Below, piece after piece: positions 23,786 through 31,599 of a stretch of 35,386 nt of DNA. Below the pieces are notes generated by a model. That model had not been told where the DNA came from, searched no databases, and worked only from the letters and a program-made list of their open reading frames with translations. Every line of letters begins with the position of its first letter. Position 1 is the stretch's first letter. The position numbers and the translations under genes are program-made. The DNA is taken from positions 1-35,386 of the forward strand of contig CAMEIH010000029.1 of NCBI GenBank assembly GCA_945917985.1, given 5' to 3'. The stretch comes from an uncultured Clostridium sp. GTDB lineage: Bacteria > Bacillota > Clostridia > Lachnospirales > Lachnospiraceae.

Positions 23786-24205
23786 TTACTCGCTGAAATT
23801 AATCTCATATCGGGTTCCATACGAAAAAAGAACAGCATCCTCAAGCTTTATCTTTAAAATAATGGTATTCTCATCCTCAAAATTGTTGTGCCCATTATCT
23901 ATCCATGCTGCAAATTCCTTTTTCAGCTTACCGGCAATTTCCGCATTATCAGCCTTGCCGAAATATCCAAGATTCTCGCCCTTTCCTCTTGCTGTAAACC
24001 ATTCTGCGCACACGGAAACATTAGAGTTCTTTTCTATCTGCTGCATTTTATTGGACAAGGCATATGTAATGACATAAAAAGCTCCATTCTCGTAATATGC
24101 ATTCACATACCTGATTGCCGGATACGCTCCGTTTGAAGTGCCAAGCACAATCACTGTGTCCTTTCCGAAACGCTCATTCATTACGTTTAAAGCTTCCTGA
24201 TTCAT
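23786..24205 (-). CDS. Pyridoxamine 5'-phosphate oxidase-like flavin-barrel protein
   Basis: 139 residues, the size of single-domain FMN-binding split-barrel proteins. The pattern TVIVLGTSNGAYPAIRYV, then FYVITYALSNKMQQIEKNSNVSVCAEW, is typical of the family; such proteins bind FMN, F420 or haem and reduce or oxidise small molecules. True pyridoxamine phosphate oxidase activity is unlikely at this size. AAAGGAG lies upstream of the ATG. It starts 12 bases after an HTH regulator that carries the same fold, which suggests that the two proteins share a ligand or form one redox-sensing unit. Confidence 0.85.
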   Translation of the reverse strand: MNQEALNVMNERFGKDTVIVLGTSNGAYPAIRYVNAYYENGAFYVITYALSNKMQQIEKNSNVSVCAEWFTARGKGENLGYFGKADNAEIAGKLKKEFAAWIDNGHNNFEDENTIILKIKLEDAVLFSYGTRYEINFSE

Positions 24206-24217
24206 AGCCTCTCTCCT

Positions 24218-24817
24218 TTACTCAATCTCTATCAATGAAATATTTAGCCGTAAGACTGCAAAATACACTTCGTCCTCATCGCCGTACTTTTGAACCAGCA
24301 TGGGAAAGGAATCCCTCATTGCACGGCAAATATCCATAGCTGTCTCTTCAAAAGCATCCCCTGTGATCCGAATCCACTTTCGTGTATGCAGATTATAGCT
24401 TACAATACTGATATGAGGATTATCCATTATTTCCGAAAAAACATTCTTTCTGCGATCAGTACCGACAAATATGCTTTTTCCATCGCAGTATATCATTCCC
24501 ATCGGCCGTTGATTTGGCTTGTTTCCTGAAGCTGTGGCAAGGAAAAAATATCCGCAATCTCTGATAAACTGATAAGCCACATTCACGGAAGGCACCGGCT
24601 TTTCATCAAAAACTTCCCGCTCACTCTCATTTAACAGATAATCAACACTACACTCCAAAAGTCTGCTGAGCTTTATCAGTTTCTCTGTCTCGGGAAACGC
24701 CGCATCAATTTCCCAGCGGGATACAGATTGCCGCGAAACTTCCAGTATCTCCGCCATCTGTTCCTGTGTATATCCCTTTTTCTTCCTCAAGAATGCAATT
24801 TTTTCTCCGGTTCGCAT
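24218..24817 (-). CDS. Xre HTH fused to a flavin split-barrel domain
   Basis: 199 residues. Residues 1-64 are a Cro/CI helix-turn-helix (YTQEQMAEILEVSRQSVSRWE). Residues 75-199 match the pyridoxamine-phosphate-oxidase-like barrel (VAYQFIRDCGYFFLATASGNKPNQRPMG split across its first strands, then ISIVSYNLHTRKWIRITG). A DNA-binding domain joined to a probable flavin-binding barrel suggests a regulator that responds to redox state or a cofactor. A GAGGTGA ribosome-binding site precedes the ATG. It is followed closely by the stand-alone barrel gene, then a lipoprotein and a phosphatase. No clear operator was identified upstream. Confidence 0.85.
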   Translation of the reverse strand: MRTGEKIAFLRKKKGYTQEQMAEILEVSRQSVSRWEIDAAFPETEKLIKLSRLLECSVDYLLNESEREVFDEKPVPSVNVAYQFIRDCGYFFLATASGNKPNQRPMGMIYCDGKSIFVGTDRRKNVFSEIMDNPHISIVSYNLHTRKWIRITGDAFEETAMDICRAMRDSFPMLVQKYGDEDEVYFAVLRLNISLIEIE

Positions 24818-24913
24818 AATCTGTCACCTCACTGCTAACAGAATACTACCTTTTGTCCTGTCCGAAAACACACTTTGAAGTGCTAATTGTGCCGTTTAGC
24901 GTGCATTTTACTT

Positions 24914-25543
24914 TTAAAGCTTCAGTCTTCGTTCCACCAATTTCAAGGTTTCTTCAACAGATCTCTGCTCATCTCGCAATACCACATGAAAACCCGAATT
25001 TAAAAAGTTATTGTAATTTTCTCTTGAATTCACCCGCTTTAAACACTCTCTGAAATTCCTGATCGCATACTCCGGATCTTCTTCCTGCAAAAGCAACTGA
25101 TATAGAAACTGTTTTTCTTTATCCGGTCGGTCAAAAAATCTATTTACCGATATATCCGGATCTGCCAGCATTATAATCACATGATCTTTATCAGAAATCT
25201 CATGTAATACATCTACCGGAATGTTAGTATCAACAAAAACCTTCTTATGATTAGCCGCCAAATCTTCCAATAATTTTAGTTCCAATATCGTGCATTCTTT
25301 CGTTACACCATTAATCCATTCCTCGTACTGTTCAGGTGTTCTTCTGATAAAATCGCTCCAATTCTTTAAATCTCTTGTATAGGTTAAGTTTGGAAACTCC
25401 TCGCTGCTCAATTCTCCCGCCAAAGCATCATGATAATTTTCTTCACATGCTACTCCGTCATATTTTTCAGCAAGCAACTTTACCATTGTAGACTTGCCAG
25501 CATATGCCGTTCCATTGAAAAAATATACATTATTATGCTTCAA
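24914..25543 (-). CDS. P-loop nucleotide kinase-like protein
   Basis: 209 residues. GTAYAGKST (11-19) is a Walker A loop right at the N-terminus, VFVDTNIP a likely Walker B strand, and the later DRPDKEK segment fits a lid. The layout is that of small kinases such as shikimate, adenylylsulfate or zeta-toxin-type enzymes, but the substrate is not evident. I chose a TTG start at 25543 because AAAGGA lies 7 bases upstream; the frame is open further upstream into the end of surE, without a start signal. It follows surE by 16 bases, so both are likely in one operon. Confidence 0.75.
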   Translation of the reverse strand: MKHNNVYFFNGTAYAGKSTMVKLLAEKYDGVACEENYHDALAGELSSEEFPNLTYTRDLKNWSDFIRRTPEQYEEWINGVTKECTILELKLLEDLAANHKKVFVDTNIPVDVLHEISDKDHVIIMLADPDISVNRFFDRPDKEKQFLYQLLLQEEDPEYAIRNFRECLKRVNSRENYNNFLNSGFHVVLRDEQRSVEETLKLVERRLKL

Positions 25544-25559
25544 AACATCATTCCTTTCT

Positions 25560-26273
25560 CTACGAAATATTAGTAGCGATTCCAATAGAAACATAGTTAT
25601 CGAGAACGGCTTTCAGATCAGTACCTGCTAAAGCATTATAATTGCGGATTCCCTCTACCATATAGGAAATCCTTCCTTCCGAAACTTTAGTTTCCAAATA
25701 GTGATCCATATAAAAATTATCTGTCGAAACCGTTCTGCCATGAAGGATTCCCTTACACTCTGCCAGTCCGCAACCGGGAAAATTAACATTCCAGATCTGA
25801 TTGATTGCAAGCGGTTTGTTCAATAACTCAGCAATTATTTCCTTCAAATATCTGTCTGTCACTTCATGATTCTCACACGCCTCTTCCGAAAAAGCAATCG
25901 TATGGATTCTCTGAAATGCTGCTTCAAATGCTGCACCTGCGGTAGCAGAATACTGTAAATCTGTGGCAACATTATATCCGTAATTAATTCCCGAAAAAAC
26001 ATGATCCGTTTTGCCGGGCACAATATTCAATGCCCCTATTCTTACACAATCGGCCGGTTGACCGTCACAGGCATATGCATGGACTCCCGCCACAGGGAAA
26101 TCCACTTTCCAGGCTTCTACACTGTGCCTTAATGTAACACTATGAGACATAGCACTTCTCTGGCTATCCGGAGCAACTACCCACACTTGGCCAAATTCTG
26201 TCGCTGCCCTTGCAAGACGAACAATCCCATCTGCATTTATTCCATCATCGTTTGTTATCAAGATCTTTCTCAT
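25560..26273 (-). CDS. surE: SurE 5'/3'-nucleotidase
   Basis: 237 residues. The metal site NDDG (8-11), the conserved Ser in SQRSAMSH (about 38-44) and the GINYGYN motif (about 95-101) define SurE, a Mg/Mn-dependent phosphatase that dephosphorylates nucleoside monophosphates and short polyphosphates, often under stress or in stationary phase. AGAGGA lies 7 bases before the ATG. The DNA immediately upstream still reads as a short open frame (VAEGISKEYGRMKKRMNE) ending across the surE start codon, possibly the tail of a lost gene. surE is usually near housekeeping genes; here it sits among accessory ones. Confidence 0.92.
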   Translation of the reverse strand: MRKILITNDDGINADGIVRLARAATEFGQVWVVAPDSQRSAMSHSVTLRHSVEAWKVDFPVAGVHAYACDGQPADCVRIGALNIVPGKTDHVFSGINYGYNVATDLQYSATAGAAFEAAFQRIHTIAFSEEACENHEVTDRYLKEIIAELLNKPLAINQIWNVNFPGCGLAECKGILHGRTVSTDNFYMDHYLETKVSEGRISYMVEGIRNYNALAGTDLKAVLDNYVSIGIATNIS

Positions 26274-26363
26274 TCATTCATCCTCTTCTTCATCCTGCCA
26301 TATTCCTTTGAAATACCCTCTGCAACAGAGTTCTATCCATTACAAGGCGAATCACTATGATCC

Positions 26364-27110
26364 TTATACCGTCAAATTGATATTTCCGTATACCATAATA
26401 CGGATGATACCAATCACGATCAGATGCGCCGGGTAATATATGTAAAAAAACCACTTCATCCACGACGCCTTACCCCGTTCCCCATTGTATAATTTCAAGA
26501 CGGGATAAACCATAAGCACACCCACTAATTCAAGTGCATACGTCTTGCTGACGAAAAGGAATGAAACCAATCCATACCAGAATACCCACTTAACCATTTC
26601 GATCATCTGTTTTTCCAGATTGCCACGCTTACTATACATTCCCAGGATAGCCAGCACAGCAATACAGCTCCAATCTGCGGGAAAAGCACTGATCACAAGC
26701 AAAAACTGTATGATTTTCTTCTGCCAATTCTTCATTGGGGATCGAAGATCCTCCAAATATAAAACAACCACAGCGATAAACAGCGGATACATGACACTGG
26801 TTCTGTTAAAGATGCCTCCCTGCAAAGGGTTTAGACTTATGCCAAATCCAAAACAATATGCAAAATGCGATATGATTGCAAAGATTCCGAGACGCAGCAT
26901 ATATTTCTTTACATTCTTTGTATAATGATAACCCTCACATACAAAAAACCACATGATCGGAGCAGTCAGTCGCCCTATAAAATGCAACCCCAAAGGGATC
27001 GGCTCTGTCGGAAACCCCGGATAAAACAAATCGGTACAATGGTCTATCGTCATAGCAATAATGGCAACCACCTTCAGATAATTTGCATTAAACTTAATTT
27101 TTGATTTCAT
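26364..27110 (-). CDS. TraX-family membrane protein
   Basis: 248 residues with about seven or eight membrane helices. The N-terminal pattern LKVVAIIAMTIDHCTDLFYP, with the conserved Asp-His, followed by FIGRLTAPIMWFFVCEGYHYT, is diagnostic of the TraX family. TraX of F plasmid N-acetylates pilin; chromosomal members in Firmicutes are thought to acylate surface or secreted molecules and need not relate to conjugation. No other transfer gene is present here. GGGGGG lies before the ATG. The next gene upstream encodes another membrane acyltransferase and ends in a strong terminator. Confidence 0.9.
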   Translation of the reverse strand: MKSKIKFNANYLKVVAIIAMTIDHCTDLFYPGFPTEPIPLGLHFIGRLTAPIMWFFVCEGYHYTKNVKKYMLRLGIFAIISHFAYCFGFGISLNPLQGGIFNRTSVMYPLFIAVVVLYLEDLRSPMKNWQKKIIQFLLVISAFPADWSCIAVLAILGMYSKRGNLEKQMIEMVKWVFWYGLVSFLFVSKTYALELVGVLMVYPVLKLYNGERGKASWMKWFFYIYYPAHLIVIGIIRIMVYGNINLTV

Positions 27111-27190
27111 ATAACCCCCCTACAGCACATTCCAATAGTCATTGATACAATTTACAGTTACACTCATAGAAGTTATCTTCCATTCCTCCC

Positions 27191-27237
27191 ATAAAAAGAA
27201 ACGACCGTTACTTTTATTTTAGGTAACGGTCGTTTTC
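27191..27237 (-). terminator. Rho-independent terminator after the acyltransferase gene
   Basis: A 13-base-pair stem (27199-27211 with 27223-27235, arms AAACGACCGTTAC and its complement) with an 11-base loop is followed on the minus strand by CTTTTTAT. It begins 24 bases after the stop codon. The remaining 80 bases before traX show no clear promoter. Confidence 0.88.
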
Positions 27238-27260
27238 CTGTCAAGAATCTTCAATTTATG

Positions 27261-28331
27261 CTACTTTTCTCTTTTGATTCCCAATACACACCACCTTATA
27301 ACCGGAATTCTCGAAACAATCTCGTATATAAGAATTCCTCCGGCAAAAGCTGCAATCATTGTAATTACATAAATTGCTATCCCCTGCATATGGGTGTATG
27401 TAACCACTGCATATGCCGTTGCCGACATCGTCAGATAGTGAAATACATATAAACCAAAGCTCTTCTTCGTCATAAACCTCGCAAACGCGTTCTTCTTATC
27501 TAAAAAGCGCTTCGCACCTCCCAGAATCGACAGGCATGCAATCCAGGTAAACGCAATAGCCAGAGGGCAATTTACAACAGGAGATGCCGCATAGTTTTCG
27601 CCATAATATATCACTGTGTAGATTACACCAAGAATCCCTGCTGTCACAAGAAGGGGTATGCAGTATTTTTCCAGCTGCCGGATCACATTGTCATTTGAAA
27701 ACACATAGTATCCCAGCAGAAAACAAAATCCATAAATACCAAACCGATACACAAGGATGATCGGTGAGTTGAAGATCTGTGCCGCTCCAAAGACAAATAC
27801 CCCTAACAACAGGAGGGCAAAAATGTTTGTTTTTTCTGCCAGCTTTATCAGTCTTCCCTTTTCTACTTTCCGTATCAGTAGCAGTAAAACCGAAAATAAC
27901 CACATCATCTGAATTGTCCATAATACACCTGATCCGGAAAGTGTCATAATAAAATACAGTACAGGTTTTGGCATCGTATCCGGCATCTGTGAAAAGGCAT
28001 CGCTGATTGACATACTGACATAGCCCTGTATCCATTGAAATACGAAAAGACCGATCGTAGATGGAACCAGCAGTTTTCTGGTTCTTGCTTTCAAAAAATC
28101 CTTTTCGCTATGACTGTCCAGATAAAGTTTGGCACTCATCCCGCTGATGATAAACAAAATGACCATGAACCATGGATAAAACAGATACAATATAGCATCC
28201 TGTCCATGAAAGGACGTCACCGGTCCCATTACGCCTTCCGGAATGATACGGTTAAACATGTAAAATACATGATAGATCACAACCGATGCAACCGTTATCC
28301 ACCTAATATTATCTATGTAATGCTTTCTCAC
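27261..28331 (-). CDS. Acyltransferase-3 family membrane protein
   Basis: 356 residues with about ten membrane helices. The N-terminal segment IDNIRWITVASVVIYHVFYMF, with the conserved His in the first helix, and MVILFIISGMSAKLYLD are typical of the OafA/acyltransferase-3 family, which moves acetyl or other acyl groups onto envelope glycans at the membrane. The start is GTG at 28331, supported by AGGTGG about 7 bases upstream. An extended -10 promoter precedes it and a strong terminator follows, so it is a single-gene unit. The acceptor is unknown. Confidence 0.88.
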   Translation of the reverse strand: MRKHYIDNIRWITVASVVIYHVFYMFNRIIPEGVMGPVTSFHGQDAILYLFYPWFMVILFIISGMSAKLYLDSHSEKDFLKARTRKLLVPSTIGLFVFQWIQGYVSMSISDAFSQMPDTMPKPVLYFIMTLSGSGVLWTIQMMWLFSVLLLLIRKVEKGRLIKLAEKTNIFALLLLGVFVFGAAQIFNSPIILVYRFGIYGFCFLLGYYVFSNDNVIRQLEKYCIPLLVTAGILGVIYTVIYYGENYAASPVVNCPLAIAFTWIACLSILGGAKRFLDKKNAFARFMTKKSFGLYVFHYLTMSATAYAVVTYTHMQGIAIYVITMIAAFAGGILIYEIVSRIPVIRWCVLGIKREK

Positions 28332-28363
28332 ACTTCTCCCACCTTTGCTATGATTTTTAACAA

Positions 28364-28372
28364 ATTATAGCA
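28364..28372 (-). promoter_or_regulatory. Extended -10 promoter of the acyltransferase gene
   Basis: TGCTATAAT on the minus strand is a perfect extended -10 element (TGnTATAAT), about 33 bases before the GTG start. The -35 region is weak (TAGACG at 17 bases), as is usual with an extended -10 box. Confidence 0.6.
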
Positions 28373-28437
28373 AGGAAAAGACTGACCGTCTATCAACCGT
28401 TCTTAACAATTTGGGGGTGATTTTGTAAATTTCGGTT

Positions 28438-29247
28438 TTATTTATAATTTTCTTCAAGCCATTTGGCAACACCGTCTTCATCATTTGACAGGATGATTTC
28501 AGTAGCAATCTTTTTTAGTTCCTCGTGGGCATTGCCAACAGCATATCCCTCATCCGCCAGTTCGAACATATCTATATCATTTTTTCCATCCCCGAAAACA
28601 ACCAGTCTGTCACAATTCATCAGTTCTTTTAATTGACCTACAGCATTGGATTTTGATGCTGCCAGGGGCATGATCTCAAGCCATTGCTCTTTTGTATAAA
28701 TATCTGTCTGATATACACAATGAAAGATATCTTTATATTTTTCATACAAAGGCCCAAGTTTTTCAGACTGATCGATACAGGTAATATAGAAAATATTCCC
28801 TGATTTCAGATCATCAGTAGATTTGACGATATTGGTGCGTATGTCTCCTTTTCTACTGTCAATAAACATCTGCATACCTTTCGTACACAGATCCGGTACA
28901 AAGGAAAATTTTTCTTTTCCCTCTCTATACGCATAAACAATAGGATATACTTCGCAATGAAACAGGTCGTCCAACACTCCATAGACTGAATCATCAAAAT
29001 AATTTGCAATTAATATGTCTCCCGTGACATTATCAATTACAAATGCACCGTTATATACAATTAACGGAATCCTTGCCTGAATTCCTCTCGTAACCTTTTT
29101 TGCAGTTATCAGAGACCTCGCAGTAGCATAAGAAAAGATCATTCCCTTGTCAGTCAAGCTGTTTATCACAGTATTTGTATATTCCGATGTGGTCTCATTT
29201 CTCTGCAGCAAAGTTCCATCCAAATCTGATACATATAGAGTTTTCAT
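28438..29247 (-). CDS. HAD-superfamily Cof-type phosphatase
   Basis: 269 residues. DLDGT (8-12) holds the nucleophile and acid Asp, a Thr follows in SYATARS, Lys in AASKSNAV, and FGDGKNDIDMF near residue 215 completes the active site. The cap domain between is of the IIB type, so the likely role is dephosphorylation of sugar phosphates, nucleotides or flavins in the cytoplasm. The ATG at 29247 has GGAG 8 bases upstream; an ATG six codons earlier lacks one. Directly upstream lies a fragment of an acetyltransferase gene. Confidence 0.92.
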   Translation of the reverse strand: MKTLYVSDLDGTLLQRNETTSEYTNTVINSLTDKGMIFSYATARSLITAKKVTRGIQARIPLIVYNGAFVIDNVTGDILIANYFDDSVYGVLDDLFHCEVYPIVYAYREGKEKFSFVPDLCTKGMQMFIDSRKGDIRTNIVKSTDDLKSGNIFYITCIDQSEKLGPLYEKYKDIFHCVYQTDIYTKEQWLEIMPLAASKSNAVGQLKELMNCDRLVVFGDGKNDIDMFELADEGYAVGNAHEELKKIATEIILSNDEDGVAKWLEENYK

Positions 29248-29268
29248 TCTCTTCTCTCCGGTCAAACA

Positions 29269-29364
29269 CTAATTCTTCTTTTCATTTTTTCTTTTGATCA
29301 CCCGGCACGGATTTCCCATTGCAACACAGTTTGCCGGAATATCCTTCGTCACAACACTGCGAAT
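29269..29364 (-). pseudogene. C-terminal remnant of a hexapeptide acetyltransferase
   Basis: A 31-codon frame reads RSVVTKDIPANCVAMGNPCR, then VIKRK and a stop at 29269. This is the end of a LacA/CatB-type acetyltransferase, where GSVVTK.IP....AGNP.KVIR follows the last hexapeptide turns. Compare SVVTKNIPDWCIAAGNPCKV in the intact gene at 11223. No start or upstream hexapeptide repeats exist; the GNAT gene abuts it. It is the scar of a gene deletion. Confidence 0.8.
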
Positions 29365-29371
29365 CCTGGAT

Positions 29372-29914
29372 TTATCTGCTTAAGACAGACGCCCAGGAAT
29401 CCTTAACTATATCATATCTTGTTTCAGACCTGATAAGTTTATAATGTTTAAATCCACATTTTTCCTGAACTCTTTTTGATTGCTCATTATCGGTAAAATG
29501 GCAGCAGATAACAAAATCCAATCCAACATCATCAAACAAATACTTAATTACAGCCTTTATTGCTTCCGGCATCAAGCCCTTTCCCCAATAATCCCTTGAT
29601 AGTACATAACCTATTTCTCTACCATATTTTTCTTTAAATTCCGACAGCTTATCTTCGTCATATTCTTCGATACCAAGTGAGCCTATTACTTTACCATCAT
29701 GTTCAATCGCAAACGTCTTTTTCTCCTCAATGAACATCTTTAGGATTGCCTTTGATTCATCCATATTTTTATGCGGTAACCAACCGGCCATCTGTCCCAC
29801 ACCATCTACAGAAGCATATTCATTAAAATCCTGCAAATCTGTATATCTCCAAGGTCTTAACAGCAATCTTTCTGTCTTAATCATCATTTCTGAAATATCT
29901 ATTTTTTTATTCAT
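29372..29914 (-). CDS. GNAT-family N-acetyltransferase (RimJ/RimL type)
   Basis: 180 residues. TERLLLRPWRYTDL at 14-27 and the acetyl-CoA-binding segment GYVLSRDYWGKGLMPEAIKAV are typical of the RimJ/RimL group of GNAT enzymes, followed by NEQSKRVQEKCGF as in ribosomal and small-molecule acetyltransferases. The acceptor may be a protein N-terminus, an antibiotic or a small amine. AGAGG lies upstream of the ATG. It begins 9 bases after the HD-domain gene and probably shares its transcript. Its end abuts the acetyltransferase scar. Confidence 0.9.
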   Translation of the reverse strand: MNKKIDISEMMIKTERLLLRPWRYTDLQDFNEYASVDGVGQMAGWLPHKNMDESKAILKMFIEEKKTFAIEHDGKVIGSLGIEEYDEDKLSEFKEKYGREIGYVLSRDYWGKGLMPEAIKAVIKYLFDDVGLDFVICCHFTDNEQSKRVQEKCGFKHYKLIRSETRYDIVKDSWASVLSR

Positions 29915-29923
29915 ACCTGCCTC

Positions 29924-30397
29924 TCAAATTGAACTTTTTATGTCAAATTCTTTCATCAAATTGTCAAAACGTTTTTGCTCATGCTTTTTTATATCAAATA
30001 AAGGATTATACAAAACCTGCTGCATCACATCTGCATCCTTTAAAATTTCATCTAATGCACCATGTACAATTGATTTATCACTATGGTTATAAATTGCTGT
30101 GCATATCATGTTTATTTCATCATTAGTAAAAATCTTTAAGGATTCTAATATTTCATTTGCCATCTTAGCTCCCTTATAGGCATGGTCTGTTGAATCCATA
30201 GTTGCATAAGAATAAAGATCATGCATCATTCCTATAATAACAGCCAATTCAATATTTTCTTTACGCTTTTTAGCCAGAAGAGCACTCGCCTGTGCAACAC
30301 CATATAAATGTATATATGCACATCTTCTTTCTTCATTGTCTGTCATATTTAATAAGATTGCATCTACTGTTTCCCTGACCTTTTCAATTCTGTTCAT
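29924..30397 (-). CDS. HD-domain phosphohydrolase
   Basis: 157 residues, a compact HD domain. His30, His59-Asp60 (GMMHDLYSY), and later His and Asp residues (HAYKGAK, NHSDKS, KDADVMQ) match the metal-binding pattern of small HD hydrolases acting on nucleotides or phosphate esters. The ATG at 30397 has AGAGGA 7 bases upstream and was chosen over a TTG seven codons earlier. Close spacing links it to the GNAT gene downstream and to the hydrolase gene upstream (38 bases). The substrate is unknown. Confidence 0.85.
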   Translation of the reverse strand: MNRIEKVRETVDAILLNMTDNEERRCAYIHLYGVAQASALLAKKRKENIELAVIIGMMHDLYSYATMDSTDHAYKGAKMANEILESLKIFTNDEINMICTAIYNHSDKSIVHGALDEILKDADVMQQVLYNPLFDIKKHEQKRFDNLMKEFDIKSSI

Positions 30398-30435
30398 CAA
30401 ACAATCCTCTAACTTCAATCTTTTTTACAAGCGGG

Positions 30436-30951
30436 TTAATCAATCCGGCTGATAACATTGGAAATAATATCCAAATTTCTATTCAGATCACCCACTACTT
30501 CCATACGATGTCCAACATTGGGTTCTATATAGCAGGCAATGCTCTCTTTTTCACATTGATTGCTTAATATTTTTGAATCTAAGTATCTGTCCTTATCTCC
30601 GGCTGCGATCAAAAGAATATCATTTTTGCAATTTATATAGGGTAATGTTTCATTCAAAGGGGTAAAAAGAATTAATGACGCAGGAATATTGTATTTTCCC
30701 TTAATTGTACACGCAACGACTGTTCCGATACTTTTGGCGATAAAAACAATATCATCATACTCATCAAAATCTATTGATTGAATTGTCTTTTCTGCATTTT
30801 CCAATAATGCTTCAAAACTGTATTCTCCGGAATCAGGATGATTGATAAATATTTTTTCATATCCTAAATCTTCAAAATGTTTCGAACCAAAGTACAGAAG
30901 AGGAATCTCATATCCCCTACCGCCCGGAAAAGAAATCACGATTTTCTTCAT
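30436..30951 (-). CDS. Small alpha/beta hydrolase
   Basis: 171 residues. The order of strands and the triad fit a compact alpha/beta hydrolase: Ser74 in AKSIGT (the nucleophile elbow, with Ala replacing the usual first Gly), an Asp in GDKDRYLD (119 or 121) and His148 in VGHRME. It probably cleaves an ester or thioester in the cytoplasm. GGAGG precedes the ATG. Upstream are the Rpn cassettes; downstream it seems to lead a small operon with the HD and GNAT genes. Confidence 0.82.
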   Translation of the reverse strand: MKKIVISFPGGRGYEIPLLYFGSKHFEDLGYEKIFINHPDSGEYSFEALLENAEKTIQSIDFDEYDDIVFIAKSIGTVVACTIKGKYNIPASLILFTPLNETLPYINCKNDILLIAAGDKDRYLDSKILSNQCEKESIACYIEPNVGHRMEVVGDLNRNLDIISNVISRID

Positions 30952-30978
30952 TGCAACGCCTCCACGTATTTTATCCTT

Positions 30979-31233
30979 TTATGCTTGATTTTCCCAATAA
31001 AGATCAATTTTTTTCTATGCTTCTTCTATATTGAGGTTATATGCTTTCTCGGCTCTCTTTACAGCCTCTGCCGTCTTCCTCCGCTCTGCCTGTATATCCA
31101 TCTTGTCCATGTTTGCAAACAATTCTCCCATTTTCTTTTCCTTTACCTTCTCTACAAGCGTCTCTGTCTCTTCCTCCGGCACATTCTCCTTTCGTAAGAA
31201 TGCGCGGAATACATTTTGCAGTATTCTTAATCT
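30979..31233 (-). pseudogene. Orphan Rpn C-terminal cassette 2 (interrupted)
   Basis: Beginning at the stop codon of cassette 1 and in the same frame, the sequence reads NVFRAFLRKENVPEEE, MGELFANMDKMDIQAERRK, then a short Ala/Lys-rich helix. It meets an in-frame TAG at 31015 after NIEEA, and continues as KKIDLYWENQA to TAA at 30979. It matches the end of the full rpn gene but lacks the nuclease domain. The internal start at 31131 keeps AAAGGA at 7 bases, so a 38-residue peptide (31015-31131) could still be made. It is more diverged from the full gene than cassette 1 and is thus probably older. Confidence 0.75.
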
Positions 31234-31599
31234 CTATTCGTTCCAATAGCGCTCTACCAGTTCTTCGGCTTTTTCCCGGCTGTAAGCATTCATTTCCTGA
31301 AGTTGTGACAAAACATATTCCCTAGAAGTATTCAGACTCTTACAAGATTTAATTATTCCTTTCATCATTCCTATCTCATATGCTTCTTCTGTTTTCTTTT
31401 CAGCTTCCTTCACTGCTTTCTTCTCTGCTTCCTCTGCTCTCTTCTCCGCTTTCTCTGCTCTTTTCTCCGCTGCATCAGCTCTTTTGCTTTCTGCATCAGC
31501 TCTCTTGCCTTCCGCATCAGCTCTCTTCTCAGCTTCCGCCGTCTTCCTCCGCTCTGCCTGTATATCCATTTTGTCCATGTTTGCAAACAATTCTCCCAT
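31234..31599 (-). CDS. Orphan Rpn C-terminal cassette 1 (RpnS-like protein)
   Basis: A 121-residue protein that corresponds only to the tail of the Rpn protein encoded upstream. It starts MGELFANMDKMDIQAERRK, as the internal start of rpn does, with AAAGGA at 7 bases. A frame extension to an ATG at 31704 exists but has no ribosome-binding site and begins with unrelated residues (MSPIRRYAKR). The start is followed by about six heptads of the type KRADAE/KRAEEAE forming a long coiled coil, then a tail (REYVLSQLQEM, ending in ELVERYWNE) that differs from that of the full gene. By analogy with RpnS proteins it may dimerise and inhibit an Rpn nuclease. Confidence 0.7.
   Translation of the reverse strand: MGELFANMDKMDIQAERRKTAEAEKRADAEGKRADAESKRADAAEKRAEKAEKRAEEAEKKAVKEAEKKTEEAYEIGMMKGIIKSCKSLNTSREYVLSQLQEMNAYSREKAEELVERYWNE
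31395..31545 (-). repeat. 21-base heptad minisatellite in the coiled coil
   Basis: About six degenerate 21-base units each encode one heptad (KRADAEG, KRADAES, KRADAAE, KRAEKAE, KRAEEAE, KKAVKEA). The full rpn gene has only about two such units at 31919-31960. Unit number changes without breaking the frame, so the coiled coil can lengthen or shorten by slippage or recombination. Confidence 0.75.

Noticed and set aside
26364..27110. Conjugative element, suggested by TraX
   Set aside because: Chromosomal TraX-family proteins are common in Firmicutes. No relaxase, coupling protein, type IV secretion gene or integrase is present.
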